NCBI RefSeq assembly: GCF_021545335.1
Contig: NZ_CP089312.1
Span: 1,922,001 to 1,986,000, forward strand
From: Streptomyces sp. GQFP
GTDB lineage: Bacteria; Actinomycetota; Actinomycetes; Streptomycetales; Streptomycetaceae
Direction of reading: 5' to 3'
DNA length: 64,000 nucleotides
Below, one piece after another: positions 18,053-27,207 of the stretch (position 1 is its first letter; every line of letters starts with the position of its first letter). The notes beneath the pieces were generated by a model that worked only from the letters and a program-made list of their open reading frames with translations, had not been told where the DNA came from and ran no database searches. The position numbers and the translations under genes are program-made.

Positions 18053-18901
18053 TCAGGAACGGGAGTACGGGGAATGGTGCGGCGCTGTTGTTCCATACGG
18101 TCCATACGGTCCATGTGAGGCTGTTCCTTCGGCCGAGTGGGGGACGGGCCGGGTGCGGTGCGGGGCCGGCGGCTGCCAGGGGGCCGGCGCGGCGACCTGT
18201 GCCGCGTGGGCGGCGGGTGGGGTCGGGGGTAAGACGGGGGCGGGTCTGAGCGGGGCCGGGGCGTCGGGCGTGGCGGGTGTGGGGGCAGCGGGTGCGGCGG
18301 CGGGCTCGGTGGTCACGGAGGTCGCGCTGTCGGCGGGAGCCGGGATCTCGACGGAGGCCAAGGCCGAGGCCGCGACCGGCGACGGCGGCGTGGACGTCGG
18401 TGCGGTGCTGTCCGTCAACTCCGCGTGCTCGTCGGGGAGTTCGGCCCAGACGATGCGCCCGGAGCCGTGCGGGGCGTCGCGGACGCCCCAGTCGCTGCTC
18501 AGGATGCCGACCAGCAGGAGTCCGCGTCCGCACTGTTCGTCGGGGCCGGGCATGCGCTGGTACGGCAGGGTCCCGCCGCGGTTCTCGTCCTCGACCTCGA
18601 CGTGCAGCCGCCCGGCGGACAGGCGCAACCGGCACACGATCCGCTCGCTGGCGGTGTGGGTGAGGGCGTTGGTGACGAGTTCGGAGGTCACCAGGAGGGC
18701 GTTGTCGACGGCGTCGTCGCCGACGCTCCAGGCGCCGAGCAGTTCGCGCACCTTCCGGCGGGCCGCGCCCACGGAGGCGGGAGTCGCGGGCAAAGCGAAC
18801 ATGCCCGACTGCGGAGAGTGTTGGTGAGAGTACTTGGAGGGGCCGGCGAGCCTGTCCCTGGGCAGTCGGCCGAGTGGCTGGGGGAGGGAGGGCGGAGCCA
18901 T
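18053..18901 (-). CDS. HATPase_c ATP-binding protein, RsbW-like anti-sigma family
   Basis: A 282-residue protein from ATG 18901 with AAAGG upstream. Residues about 30-165 form a GHKL/HATPase domain: ELVTNALTHT is the N box and DEQCGRGLLLVGILSSDWGV contains the G box. The remaining 120 residues are Pro/Ala/Thr-rich and low in complexity, ending with repeated H-G-P-Y-G-P-Y-G. Actinomycetes encode many such proteins; some are serine kinases acting on anti-sigma antagonists, but most have no known partner. It is followed by the small unknown gene and is divergent from the XRE regulator. Confidence 0.85.
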   Translation of the reverse strand: MAPPSLPQPLGRLPRDRLAGPSKYSHQHSPQSGMFALPATPASVGAARRKVRELLGAWSVGDDAVDNALLVTSELVTNALTHTASERIVCRLRLSAGRLHVEVEDENRGGTLPYQRMPGPDEQCGRGLLLVGILSSDWGVRDAPHGSGRIVWAELPDEHAELTDSTAPTSTPPSPVAASALASVEIPAPADSATSVTTEPAAAPAAPTPATPDAPAPLRPAPVLPPTPPAAHAAQVAAPAPWQPPAPHRTRPVPHSAEGTASHGPYGPYGTTAPHHSPYSRS

Positions 18902-19193
18902 CGCCGTTCGCCTTTCGTCTGCCTGCGCACCCTGGCCGGTGCGACGCCACCCCGATGCGAGCCACGAGTAGGTCAACCTGCCTCGAATAAGCGCAGGTTG
19001 TAGCCCCTTCTCCCCCAACAGGGCCATTCAGACTCGTCGTTCACCGTTTCCGGGAAGGTACGAACACTGTGACACCTGACAACAACGGCTCGCAACCAGC
19101 AAGTTGAAAATTGCAATTCGTGCGGTGCATGCTGCTCCCGTCGATGATGATCGTGACAGACTGCGACCCTGAGCCCGGTGTGAGGGGGTAGGT

Positions 19194-20069
19194 GTGACCG
19201 CGGAGACCGACTGGGGTGGCGCCCCCTCCGTCCTGCGCATGATCCTCGGCAGACAGCTGGAGGAGCTGCGGACGCGCGCCGGTCTCACGTACGAGGACGC
19301 GGGTGTGGCGATCGGCGTCAGCCACTCCACGATCCGCAGGATGGAAGCCGCCAAGGTGGCCCGGCTCCGCCTGCCGGACGTCGAGAAACTGCTGCAGACG
19401 TACGGGGTGGCGGACCAGCAGGAGATCGACACGTTCCTCAAGTCGGTCCGCGAGGCCAACAAGCGCGGCTGGTGGCACAACTACCGGGACGTACTGCCCG
19501 ACTGGTTCGCCGCGTATCTGAGCCTGGAACAGGCGGCGTTGCAGGTCCGTGCGTACGAATCGCAGTTTGTGCCGGGCCTGTTCCAGACGGCGGACTACGC
19601 GCGTGCACTGCTGGGGGCCGGCAATCCGCACGCCTCTTCGGAGGCGACGGACCGCCGGGTGGCACTGCGCCTGCGACGGCAGGAACTACTGACCCGCGAG
19701 GCACCACCGCGGGTGTGGATCGTGATGGACGAGACCGTGCTGCGGTGGCCGGTCGGCGGTCCGGAGGTGATGCGCGCGCAGATCGACCATCTGATCGCGA
19801 TGAACGCGCTGCCTCATGTGACCTTGCAGATCATGCCGTTCGGCAACGGCCCGCATCCCGCGATGCGGGCCGGAGCGTTCCATCTCTTCCGTTTCAGGGC
19901 ACCCGAGTTGCCGGACATCGTCTATCTGAGCGGTCTGGTCGGCGCGGTGTATCTCGACAAGGCCGACGACGTCGTCGTCTATCGCGAGGCCCTGGACCGG
20001 TTGGGCGCGCAGTCGGCGCCCGCCAGAAAGACCGAGGCCTTCCTCGGTGCGATTCGCAAGGAGCTCTGA
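19194..20069 (+). CDS. XRE-family regulator with DUF5753 domain
   Basis: A 291-residue protein from GTG 19194 with GAGGGGG upstream. The N-terminal helix-turn-helix (about 13-70) includes LRTRAGLTYEDAGVAIGVSH and TIRRME. The C-terminal DUF5753 domain contains YESQFVPGLFQTADYARALL and VDET-like W-I-V-M-D-E-T-V-L-R. This is the standard actinobacterial BldB/WhiJ-associated regulator type. A DUF397 gene follows 1 bp after the stop, the usual regulator/small-protein pair. Such pairs often tune development or antibiotic synthesis; the target is unknown. Confidence 0.95.
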   Translation: MTAETDWGGAPSVLRMILGRQLEELRTRAGLTYEDAGVAIGVSHSTIRRMEAAKVARLRLPDVEKLLQTYGVADQQEIDTFLKSVREANKRGWWHNYRDVLPDWFAAYLSLEQAALQVRAYESQFVPGLFQTADYARALLGAGNPHASSEATDRRVALRLRRQELLTREAPPRVWIVMDETVLRWPVGGPEVMRAQIDHLIAMNALPHVTLQIMPFGNGPHPAMRAGAFHLFRFRAPELPDIVYLSGLVGAVYLDKADDVVVYREALDRLGAQSAPARKTEAFLGAIRKEL

Positions 20070-20070
20070 C

Positions 20071-20340
20071 ATGCACCACCCCACCCACCCCCACCACCCC
20101 GTACACACCCGCTCCGTACGCAACGGCATGCCCGCCCGTGAACTCGGCTCCCGGGGCTGGTCCAAGCCGTGGAGCGACGACGCGGGCGGCGCCTGCGTCG
20201 AGGTGATGAAGCTCGCCGACGGCCGGGTCGCCGTCCGCCAGTCGACCGATCCCGACAGCCCCGCCCTGGTCTTCACCCCGAACGAGATGACAAGTTTCCT
20301 GGCCGGTGTGAAGGCGGGTGCAGCAGACTTCCTGCTCTGA
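20071..20340 (+). CDS. DUF397 small protein, partner of the XRE regulator
   Basis: An 89-residue protein from ATG 20071, one base after the regulator stop. After a His/Pro-rich start, the DUF397 domain is recognised by W-S-K-P-W-S-D-D-A-G-G-A-C-V-E-V and by D-P-D-S-P-A-L-V-F-T-P-N-E-M. DUF397 proteins are thought to counteract or modulate the neighbouring XRE regulator. The repeat array downstream could be their target, which is speculation. Confidence 0.93.
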   Translation: MHHPTHPHHPVHTRSVRNGMPARELGSRGWSKPWSDDAGGACVEVMKLADGRVAVRQSTDPDSPALVFTPNEMTSFLAGVKAGAADFLL

Positions 20341-20341
20341 C

Positions 20342-20406
20342 GAACAGAACTGCCGTACAGAACTGATGTACAGAAATGATGTACTGCACTGATGTACTGA
20401 ACTGCC
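20342..20406. repeat. 13-bp direct-repeat (iteron-like) array
   Basis: Four contiguous 13-bp units start at 20355, 20368, 20381 and 20394, following GTAC[A/T]G[A/C]A[C/A]TGAT. A weaker related unit lies just before them. The array fills the gap between the DUF397 stop and the methyltransferase start and is AT-rich for this genome. The spacing is just over one helical turn. Confidence 0.85.
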
Positions 20407-20458
20407 TTGTTTCTACCGAGACTTGACTCAGACTCACCACGTGAATGGGAGGGGCGGC

Positions 20459-21274
20459 GTGCCCGACAACGGATGGCCGGCCGACCGGATCGACACGGAG
20501 AACGCACACTCCGCGCGGATCTACGACTACATCCTCGGCGGTAAGGACTACTACCCCGCCGACAAGGAAGCGGGCGACGCCATGTCGCACGAGTGGCCCG
20601 CCCTGCCGATCCACATGAAGGCCAACCGCGACTGGATGAACCGAGCGGTGGCCTATCTGGCCAAGGAAGCGGGCATCCGCCAGTTCCTCGACATAGGCAC
20701 CGGCATCCCGACCTCCCCCAACCTGCACGAGATCGCCCAGTCGGTGGCCCCCGAGTCCCGGGTGGTCTACGTCGACAACGACCCGATCGTCCTCACCCTC
20801 TCCCAGGGCCTGCTGGCCAGCACGCCGGAGGGCCGGACGGCGTACATCGAGGCCGACTTCCAGCACCCGGAGGCCATCCTCGACTCCCCGGACTTCCGGG
20901 AGACCCTCGACCTGACCAAACCGGTCGCGCTCACGGTGATCGCGATCGTCCACTTCGTCCTGGACGAGGACGACGCGGTGGGCATCGTCCGCCGCCTCCT
21001 CGACCCCCTCCCCTCGGGCAGCTACCTGGCGATGTCCATCGGCACCGCCGAGTTCGCCCCGGAGGAGGTGGGCCGGGTCGCCCGCGAGTACAAGGCCCGC
21101 AACATGCCGATGCGCCTGCGGACGTTCCCGGAGGCCGAGGAGTTCTTCGAGGGCCTGGAGCTGGTCGAGCCGGGCATCGTCCAGGTCCACAAGTGGCACC
21201 CGGACGAGACGAGCGGCGAGGGGATCAGGGACGAGGACATCGCCATGTATGGGGCGGTGGCCCGAAAGCCGTAA
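20459..21274 (+). CDS. DUF574-type SAM-dependent methyltransferase
   Basis: A 271-residue protein. GTG 20459 is chosen because GGGAGGGG lies just upstream; an in-frame TTG at 20423 has no such site and lies near the repeat array. The protein shows the family start R-I-x-T-x-x-x-x-x-A-R-I-Y-D-Y-I-L-G-G-K-D, the SAM-binding QFLDIGTGIPTSPNLHEIAQ and VVYVDNDPIVL, and VHFVLDEDD. Members are abundant in streptomycetes; substrates are mostly unknown. It stands between the XRE-DUF397 pair and the convergent FxSxx-COOH locus. Confidence 0.9.
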   Translation: MPDNGWPADRIDTENAHSARIYDYILGGKDYYPADKEAGDAMSHEWPALPIHMKANRDWMNRAVAYLAKEAGIRQFLDIGTGIPTSPNLHEIAQSVAPESRVVYVDNDPIVLTLSQGLLASTPEGRTAYIEADFQHPEAILDSPDFRETLDLTKPVALTVIAIVHFVLDEDDAVGIVRRLLDPLPSGSYLAMSIGTAEFAPEEVGRVAREYKARNMPMRLRTFPEAEEFFEGLELVEPGIVQVHKWHPDETSGEGIRDEDIAMYGAVARKP

Positions 21275-21330
21275 GGGTGACGGGGGTTCGGCAGCTGTAG
21301 GGGGCAGTGACCCCGTGACCGAGGCCGAGG

Positions 21331-24300
21331 TCACTCCGGCTGCGGTTCGAAGTCCCAGTAGGGCCGTTCACCCTGGCGCATCGCCAGGGTGAACGGGCTG
21401 TCCGGCCCCAGCGCCTCGACGAGCTGCCCGAGCGTCTCCCGCTCCAGGCGGTCGGCGGCGTCGGTCTGGCGGAGGGCGCGTAGGTCGGCGGCGAGTGCCG
21501 CTTTGCACATCAGGGTCAGCGGATGGGTGCCTCCGAGGGCACGAGCCGTGCGTTCCATGGCGTCCTTGCTGCGGCGGGCGGCGCCTTCGTGGTCCCCGGC
21601 CAGACTGCGGGCACCGGAGACATTCAGTGCGCACCCCAGCGACCAGGGGTGATCGGTGCCCATCGCGGCGACCATGCCGCGCTGTGCCTGTTCGGCGATG
21701 CGGAGCGCCTCGTCCCGGTCGCCCGACTCCCAGAGCGTCAGGCCGACGTTGCCTGCCGTGCCCACGGAGAACGGATGGTCGTCTCCGAGCAGGTCCGCGT
21801 AGTCCCGGGCAACGGTGTCCGCGAGGGTCCACGCGCGGTCCGCATCGTGCTGTTCCAGCAGCAGGGAGGCGTAGTCCGCCACCACGAAGAGCGCCGCCGG
21901 ATGGCGTGGCCCGTGCAGCTGACGGGCCAGCTCGACGACTGCCCGCATCAGCTCGTCCGCGCGGGACAGCTGGCCCGACCGTCGCAGACACAGGGCGTGG
22001 TTGTGCTCGGCGATCATGGAGTTGACGCTGTATCGGCCCATGACATCGTGGTAGTCCCGTACGTTTGCGGCCTGCCGGTCGAGGGCCTCGGTGTAGCGGC
22101 CGAGCAGACGCAGTGTCCAGCAGCAGCGCATCTCGGTGTCGAGCCTCCGGGGGTGGAGCCGATCGATCTGCCCCCGCCGCAGGGCGAGGGCGGTGCATTT
22201 TTCGAAGGATTCCTGGTACCGGCCGAGCAGGGCGGCAGCGTTGGCGAGATTGGACAGGGCCCGGTTGCCCTGCACCTCGTCGACCGGGCCGTACAGCCGG
22301 TACGCATCGCTAAACAGGTTGTACGCCTCGCGGTACACGCCCAGGGCGACCAGCGTGCCCCCTAGCCCGTTCTTGGCCCGGAGCAGTGCGGGGTCGTCGG
22401 CCGGTCGGCGGTCGGACAATCGGTCCGTGACCGCCCGCCCCACCGCCTCCGCCTCCTGGTAACGCCCCATCCTCCGAAGCATGTTCGCGTGCTGATGCGT
22501 GAGGACGAGCATCGGGTCGCTGTCCTGCGCAATCCGGCTGTGCCATCGCGCCATGGTCAGCTCGCACAGCCGCAGCCCGGTGCGTGCCTCCCCCCGGTTC
22601 TTCAGGTAATCGACGCAGTTCAGCACCAGTTTGGACACCTCGTCCCGGGTACTGTTCAAGGCCCCCGAGATCTCCAGGTGCGGAATCAACTCGGCATAGC
22701 GTGACCAGGTTTCGGCGTCGGAGGGGTCGTCGGGTACCGCCGCCGCCAGTGTCTCGCAGGCGATCTGGGAGAACAGGTCGCGCTCGTCCTCGCCAAGGCC
22801 CTCCCGCAGCAGGGAGTGGTAGAGGCTGTGCATCTCGGCCCGCTCCACCCCGTCCTCCCCGAACACCAACCGCACCGCCGATGTCTCAGCCAGCCGCAAC
22901 AGGGCCGCGTCCCACGCCTGTCGGTCGGCCGCCAGCGCGGCGATACGGGGTGGCAGATCGACCTGCCGCCCCTTCCACAGCAGGCCCACCGGCACGGCGT
23001 CCGGCGAGAAGCAGGTGAAGAGCTTCAGGAGCTCGGCGATGGCGGGATGGTGGTCCTGGAGCGACGCGAGAGTGATCGACCAACTGCTCTCCAACGCCTG
23101 CGGATACCCGGCCGAGCCACTGCCCGCGACAGGCTGGTCCAGCCGGCCGGAGTGGCCGTTGTGGACGAGTTCCAGATACTCGGCGACGGGCATGGGATTG
23201 GCATCCAGCCAGGCCGCCATATGCGACAGCAGCAGCGGCAGATCCTGCACCGCCTCCGCGAGCAGATCGGCCTCGGCGAGGTTCAGCCGGGGGACACGGC
23301 TTCTGGTGTACGCGATCGACTCCGCGCGGAAGAAGGGGGGCACATCGATGCGGTGGACGCGTTCGTTGTCGGCCCAGGCCCGGCTGTTGGACGTGATGAG
23401 GACGTGCCCGGCGCCCTCCGGCAGCAGATCCTCGATCTCGGTCATGTCGTCGGCCCGGTCCAGCACCAGCAACCAGCGGTGGTACGGCTGCCCGACCCGC
23501 AGCGCGGCCTGCACCGCGCGGATCCGGTTGCCGATGTCCTCCCCGGCGGTGAGTCTCAACCTCGGTGCCAGCTCGGCGAGTTGTTCGCGGGCCGTGCCTT
23601 GGAAACCCGCGCTGATCCACCACACCACGTCGTATTCGCTGCCGTACCGGTGTACGTACTCGGTGACCGTCTGTGTCTTGCCCGTGCCGGACGGGCCGAG
23701 CAGCACACAGCGGTGGCGGTCCCCCGCGCCCGGTTCGGGACCGGAGGAGAGCAGGGTCTGCCGGGTGCGGGCCAGCAGGGCTTCGCGGCCCGTGAACCGG
23801 GGGTTGCGGGGCGGGGCATTGGAGACGGCGGGTGAGATGCCGGGGAACCGGAGGTCGACGGTGGGGCGGTCGCCGCTTCTGGTGCCGGTGCCCGTCAGCG
23901 GCGTACCGAGGAGGGTGAACAGGCGGCGTACGGCCTCACGTTCGTCGACCCCGCGCAGGTCGGCCAGCGGCAACGCCCCGACGGCGGCGGGCCGTTCACC
24001 CGCGCCGACGAGCACCGCGGCGAGCCGGCCCGGCCAGTCGGCGGCGGCCTCGGGCAATGCGGCGTTCCACTCGTCGTCACCGCGTCCGCCGAACCGGCAG
24101 TCGGTGTCGCCCAGTACGAGCAAGGTCCTGCCGGGGCCCTGCAGGAGTCCGCCGAGTTCGTCCCACAGCGTCCGCCCCGAGTCCGGGTGCCACGACTCCG
24201 CGGTCACGCCGAATCCGGCGTTCTCCGCATGGTCGGCGACCCAGGCGCCCCAGGCCTGGCTGGCACCAGTGTGAGCGACGGTGATCCGCCGTTCGGGCGC

Positions 24301-25188
24301 GGCGGGCCTTCGCAGCCGGACCGGGCGTTCGGGCACCGGGCTGGGAGCGGGCACCGCGTAGACGGCGCCGTCGGCCGTGAGCAGCCGTACCGGCCCCCAG
24401 CCGACGCGCTCGGTGGCGGTGGCTCCCCGGCTCACCAGCAGGGTGCGTGGCAGCGGGTCGTCGAGCAGATCAAGCACCCTGGGGTCGGTGTCCGGAACCT
24501 CGACGGTGAACCCGCCCACGCCGTCAGCCCGTTCGCCGAGCAACAGGTCCGGTCCGCACCGGCGCACCCGGAGCGAGACCCGGGGCAGTCGGGCCGCGAT
24601 CAGCCCGATGTCGGTCACGGTGAGCCGTTCCGGCAGTTCGGGGCGGAGGATCACCCCGGACAGCCGCGCGCTGGTGACCGTGGCGAGCTGCCAGGCAGTG
24701 GTCGTACGGCGGACCGGCTCGGGCAGCCGCGGCCAGGCACCGGCGAACCAGCGGGCGACCCCGTCCCGACCCTGCTCGACCAGGGCCCGCAGCGCGGGTC
24801 GCAGCGCGCGTTCGATGGCCAGGTCGGCATCGGCTCCGTCCCGGATCGCGAGCCAGGTGGCCCACTCCTCGGCGAACAGGGCCGGCGAGCGGTCCTTGTG
24901 CAGGCGTTCCATCACCGACCACAAGCGGTGCACGGGCGCCCCGGACGGCGAACCGGCCAGCCGGTCGGCGAGTTCGGTGCGCAGTGAGGGCAACAGGTCG
25001 GCGCGCAGCGAGACATAGCCGTATCCACGTCGCTCCACGAGGTTGCCGAACCACAGGTCGACCTCGGCCGACACGTCGAGCAAAGGAGCCACCGCGATCC
25101 GTACCGCGCGCATCAGCTCGGGCTCGATCCGGCTGGCGACACTGAGCAGGACGGCGAGTTCATGGCCCTGCCGGGCCGGGGGGCTCAT
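21331..25188 (-). CDS. FxSxx-COOH system protein A: VMAP-like/TIR/NB-ARC/TPR
   Basis: A 1285-residue protein from ATG 25188; the 260-codon upstream extension overlaps the vWA gene and is rejected. Domains in order are: an alpha-helical N-terminal region (about 1-340) resembling the middle and C-terminal parts of vWA/MoxR-associated proteins; a TIR-like domain (about 345-470, with ITVAHTGASQAWGAWVADHA); NB-ARC with Walker A GPSGTGKT near residue 500 and LLVLDRADD; then TPRs from about 830 to the end. The tail RPYWDFEPQP is shared with the second paralog at 30162-33116. I recognise the TIR/NB-ARC/TPR part as the tetratricopeptide repeat protein of FxSxx-COOH systems. Such STAND proteins are normally ligand-triggered switches. 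It is the last gene of the array. Confidence 0.88.
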   Translation of the reverse strand: MSPPARQGHELAVLLSVASRIEPELMRAVRIAVAPLLDVSAEVDLWFGNLVERRGYGYVSLRADLLPSLRTELADRLAGSPSGAPVHRLWSVMERLHKDRSPALFAEEWATWLAIRDGADADLAIERALRPALRALVEQGRDGVARWFAGAWPRLPEPVRRTTTAWQLATVTSARLSGVILRPELPERLTVTDIGLIAARLPRVSLRVRRCGPDLLLGERADGVGGFTVEVPDTDPRVLDLLDDPLPRTLLVSRGATATERVGWGPVRLLTADGAVYAVPAPSPVPERPVRLRRPAAPERRITVAHTGASQAWGAWVADHAENAGFGVTAESWHPDSGRTLWDELGGLLQGPGRTLLVLGDTDCRFGGRGDDEWNAALPEAAADWPGRLAAVLVGAGERPAAVGALPLADLRGVDEREAVRRLFTLLGTPLTGTGTRSGDRPTVDLRFPGISPAVSNAPPRNPRFTGREALLARTRQTLLSSGPEPGAGDRHRCVLLGPSGTGKTQTVTEYVHRYGSEYDVVWWISAGFQGTAREQLAELAPRLRLTAGEDIGNRIRAVQAALRVGQPYHRWLLVLDRADDMTEIEDLLPEGAGHVLITSNSRAWADNERVHRIDVPPFFRAESIAYTRSRVPRLNLAEADLLAEAVQDLPLLLSHMAAWLDANPMPVAEYLELVHNGHSGRLDQPVAGSGSAGYPQALESSWSITLASLQDHHPAIAELLKLFTCFSPDAVPVGLLWKGRQVDLPPRIAALAADRQAWDAALLRLAETSAVRLVFGEDGVERAEMHSLYHSLLREGLGEDERDLFSQIACETLAAAVPDDPSDAETWSRYAELIPHLEISGALNSTRDEVSKLVLNCVDYLKNRGEARTGLRLCELTMARWHSRIAQDSDPMLVLTHQHANMLRRMGRYQEAEAVGRAVTDRLSDRRPADDPALLRAKNGLGGTLVALGVYREAYNLFSDAYRLYGPVDEVQGNRALSNLANAAALLGRYQESFEKCTALALRRGQIDRLHPRRLDTEMRCCWTLRLLGRYTEALDRQAANVRDYHDVMGRYSVNSMIAEHNHALCLRRSGQLSRADELMRAVVELARQLHGPRHPAALFVVADYASLLLEQHDADRAWTLADTVARDYADLLGDDHPFSVGTAGNVGLTLWESGDRDEALRIAEQAQRGMVAAMGTDHPWSLGCALNVSGARSLAGDHEGAARRSKDAMERTARALGGTHPLTLMCKAALAADLRALRQTDAADRLERETLGQLVEALGPDSPFTLAMRQGERPYWDFEPQPE

Positions 25189-25228
25189 GGGATGCCACCC
25201 CGCTCTCGGCCCCGGACCGTTGGCCTCC

Positions 25229-26212
25229 TCAACGCAGGCCTCCGACGACTCGCCCCACGGTAGTCCCGCGGTCCCAGGCCACCACTCGCATCCGGGACTG
25301 CCACCAGGCCGGCCAGAGTCGCTCGGGAAGCGGCACGAGGGCCACCGTGTCGCAGCCGTGCTGCCTGATCCGGAGGAGGATCTCCCGCCATTCGCGCTCC
25401 GTGCCGCGGTGCGGGTCGAACACCGGTCCGACCTTGCCAAGGCCGGACAGCAGCAGTACCCGGGTGCCGTGCTGGGGTGGCTGGTAGGGCCGCCAGGTGC
25501 CGCGCGGGCCGGCGCCGACACCGCGGGAGGGGCAGTCGGAGAAACGCAGTACTCGTGTCCCGGCGACCCCGACGAGGCTGCGGACCTGGTCGATGACGTC
25601 CTCGACATCCCGGGCGAAGGGTTCCATCGAGGCGGAGATGTCGGCGAGGATCTGCACGCCGTAGCGCAGGGTGGGCAGGGGGCGGCGCGGGATCTCCGCG
25701 AGGGGCAGTCCCCGGGCGAGATGGTCCGCGGCCCGTTCGACATCAAGGTCGCCCTCGGACGTGACGCGGGCGAGGGCCGCGTGGAGCACGGCGGCGGTGG
25801 AGCGGGGCGCGAGGAGGGGCGGGTGCGGAGGCGTACCGTCCTCGGCGGTGGGGGTGGAGCGTGGGGCGGGCAGCGGGTCGACGGCCCAGCCCGTGCGGCG
25901 GGGCGGACGGTGGCCGACTGGGACGAGCAAGGTCGGCTCCTCGTCCCCACGCCGGGGCCGGGCGGCATCAGGGGGTTCGACGTACGGCCGAGGGTCTCCT
26001 TCGTCCGACGGGCCGGTCCGTCCCGTAGCGGGCGCCGGCGGGGGTGGTGTCGTCCCGTCCGCCGGCGGTTCGGCGAGAGGCGTGGGCTCGGTGCCCGGGC
26101 CGAGGCCGAGGAGGGCGGCCACGCGTTCCCAGCCGACCACGTCGGTCACACCGAGGGTGGTGGCGGCACGGGCGACGTCACCAAGCCAGATCTCGCGCGT
26201 TACCGGCCTCAC
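25229..26212 (-). CDS. SAV_2336/vWA-like protein A, partner of MoxR
   Basis: A 327-residue protein. GTG 26212 overlaps the MoxR stop (GTGA), which fixes the start. After a Pro-rich N-terminal segment, a von Willebrand A-like domain begins near residue 165 with QILADISASMEPF, where D-x-S-x-S is a metal-ion (MIDAS) motif. It ends abruptly after GRVVGGLR, and the expected following domain is found in the next gene, as if a SAV_2336-type protein had been split and its second half joined to TIR/NB-ARC/TPR. MoxR-vWA pairs act as chaperone-like or activating modules. Function here is inferred from that pairing. Confidence 0.82.
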   Translation of the reverse strand: MRPVTREIWLGDVARAATTLGVTDVVGWERVAALLGLGPGTEPTPLAEPPADGTTPPPPAPATGRTGPSDEGDPRPYVEPPDAARPRRGDEEPTLLVPVGHRPPRRTGWAVDPLPAPRSTPTAEDGTPPHPPLLAPRSTAAVLHAALARVTSEGDLDVERAADHLARGLPLAEIPRRPLPTLRYGVQILADISASMEPFARDVEDVIDQVRSLVGVAGTRVLRFSDCPSRGVGAGPRGTWRPYQPPQHGTRVLLLSGLGKVGPVFDPHRGTEREWREILLRIRQHGCDTVALVPLPERLWPAWWQSRMRVVAWDRGTTVGRVVGGLR

Positions 26213-27207
26213 CACTCGTCCCCCGCGATCTGCTGACGCTTGATCAGGACGCAGTTCTTCAGCCACTCCCAGCGTTCGCTGCCGAGCGTGATCCCGAGCG
26301 TGAGGCAGGCCCGCAACGCGTCGAGGAACTCGGCGGTGCTGGGTTCGCGCAATCCGATCGTCATGGCCTGTTCCCGCACTTTGCCCAGCTCCACGGCGAG
26401 CGCCTCCGCCAACCGCAACTCGCCGTCTCCGGCGCTCCCGTGCCAGGTCTTCATATGTTCCTCGGCGATCCGCACCAGGCTCGGCACATCGTGATCGGGC
26501 AACGTCTCCACGACACACCGCCTCAGGAACGCCTGCGGAAGCTCACGCTCGTCGTTCGTGGTGATGACGACCAGATACCGGGAGAACCGCGGGTCCACCT
26601 CCCCGACGGGCTGCTCCAACCGCACCTCGGTACCGGTCTCCACCACGGTGAACCGGTGCGAACCCAGCGGCACCAGAAGGCTGTTGGGCACGTCGGGATC
26701 GGCCTTGTCGATCTCGTCGATGAGTACGACGGCATGGTCGGGACTGCGTCCGACATTGACGTCCGCGGAGGGGTCCGGGCACTCCGCCCCGGGGGCCGCC
26801 TGCCCCGCTGCCCGCCCCCGCCGCCGCGCAGACCCGGGCGCCAACGCCCACCACAGCACACCGGGTTCGACATAGGAGGCGTCATCGAGGCCGACGGCCC
26901 CTTGCCTGTGGGCCTGCGCGTCGGCGAGCCTGCGCACACTGTCGTAGCGCCACAGCAGTTCGGTCGACCGGGTGCCGTAGGTGATGACGTGGTCGTAGTA
27001 ACGCCAGCCGCGCTGGCGGGCGATGAAGGGCGCCAGGGACGACTTGCCGGACCCGGGCCTGCCGCGCAGCAGCAGCGGGCGGCCGGTGGCGAGGGCCACC
27101 ATGACCGCTTCCTCGATGCGCGGGGACATCACATAGATCTCGCCGTCCCCCCGGTCGGGACTGCGGAACCAGTCCTCGGGACTCAGGTGCTCCGTCATCG
27201 GGCTCAT
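26209..27207 (-). CDS. MoxR-type AAA+ ATPase A
   Basis: A 332-residue protein starting at ATG 27207, overlapping the FxsC stop (ATGA). Walker A is GRPGSGKS (49-56) and Walker B VVLIDEIDKAD (160-170). VVITTNDERELPQAFLRRC carries the sensor 1 Asn and arginine finger. A Gly/Arg/Ala-rich insert lies at about 125-145. MoxR ATPases remodel partner proteins together with vWA proteins, and the coupled downstream gene supplies that partner. It sits inside the radical-SAM peptide locus between FxsC and the vWA gene. Confidence 0.9.
   Translation of the reverse strand: MSPMTEHLSPEDWFRSPDRGDGEIYVMSPRIEEAVMVALATGRPLLLRGRPGSGKSSLAPFIARQRGWRYYDHVITYGTRSTELLWRYDSVRRLADAQAHRQGAVGLDDASYVEPGVLWWALAPGSARRRGRAAGQAAPGAECPDPSADVNVGRSPDHAVVLIDEIDKADPDVPNSLLVPLGSHRFTVVETGTEVRLEQPVGEVDPRFSRYLVVITTNDERELPQAFLRRCVVETLPDHDVPSLVRIAEEHMKTWHGSAGDGELRLAEALAVELGKVREQAMTIGLREPSTAEFLDALRACLTLGITLGSERWEWLKNCVLIKRQQIAGDEW

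Noticed and set aside
16117..18249. 710-codon plus-strand frame opposite the MFS gene and beyond
   Set aside because: It reads through the operator palindrome, a terminator hairpin and a dispersed repeat, and has shadow composition.
20342..20406. Plasmid or phage replication iterons
   Set aside because: No replication initiator or integrase lies nearby; an operator array is the simpler reading.
21315..21334. Terminator hairpin GTGACC/GGTCAC between the methyltransferase and the peptide locus
   Set aside because: Only a 6-bp stem that overlaps the stop codon of the large protein; too weak to call.
25189..25968. 260-codon extension of the VMAP-like/TIR/NB-ARC/TPR protein
   Set aside because: It overlaps the vWA gene on the same strand out of frame, and its composition (Pro, Ser, Arg) is that of a GC shadow.
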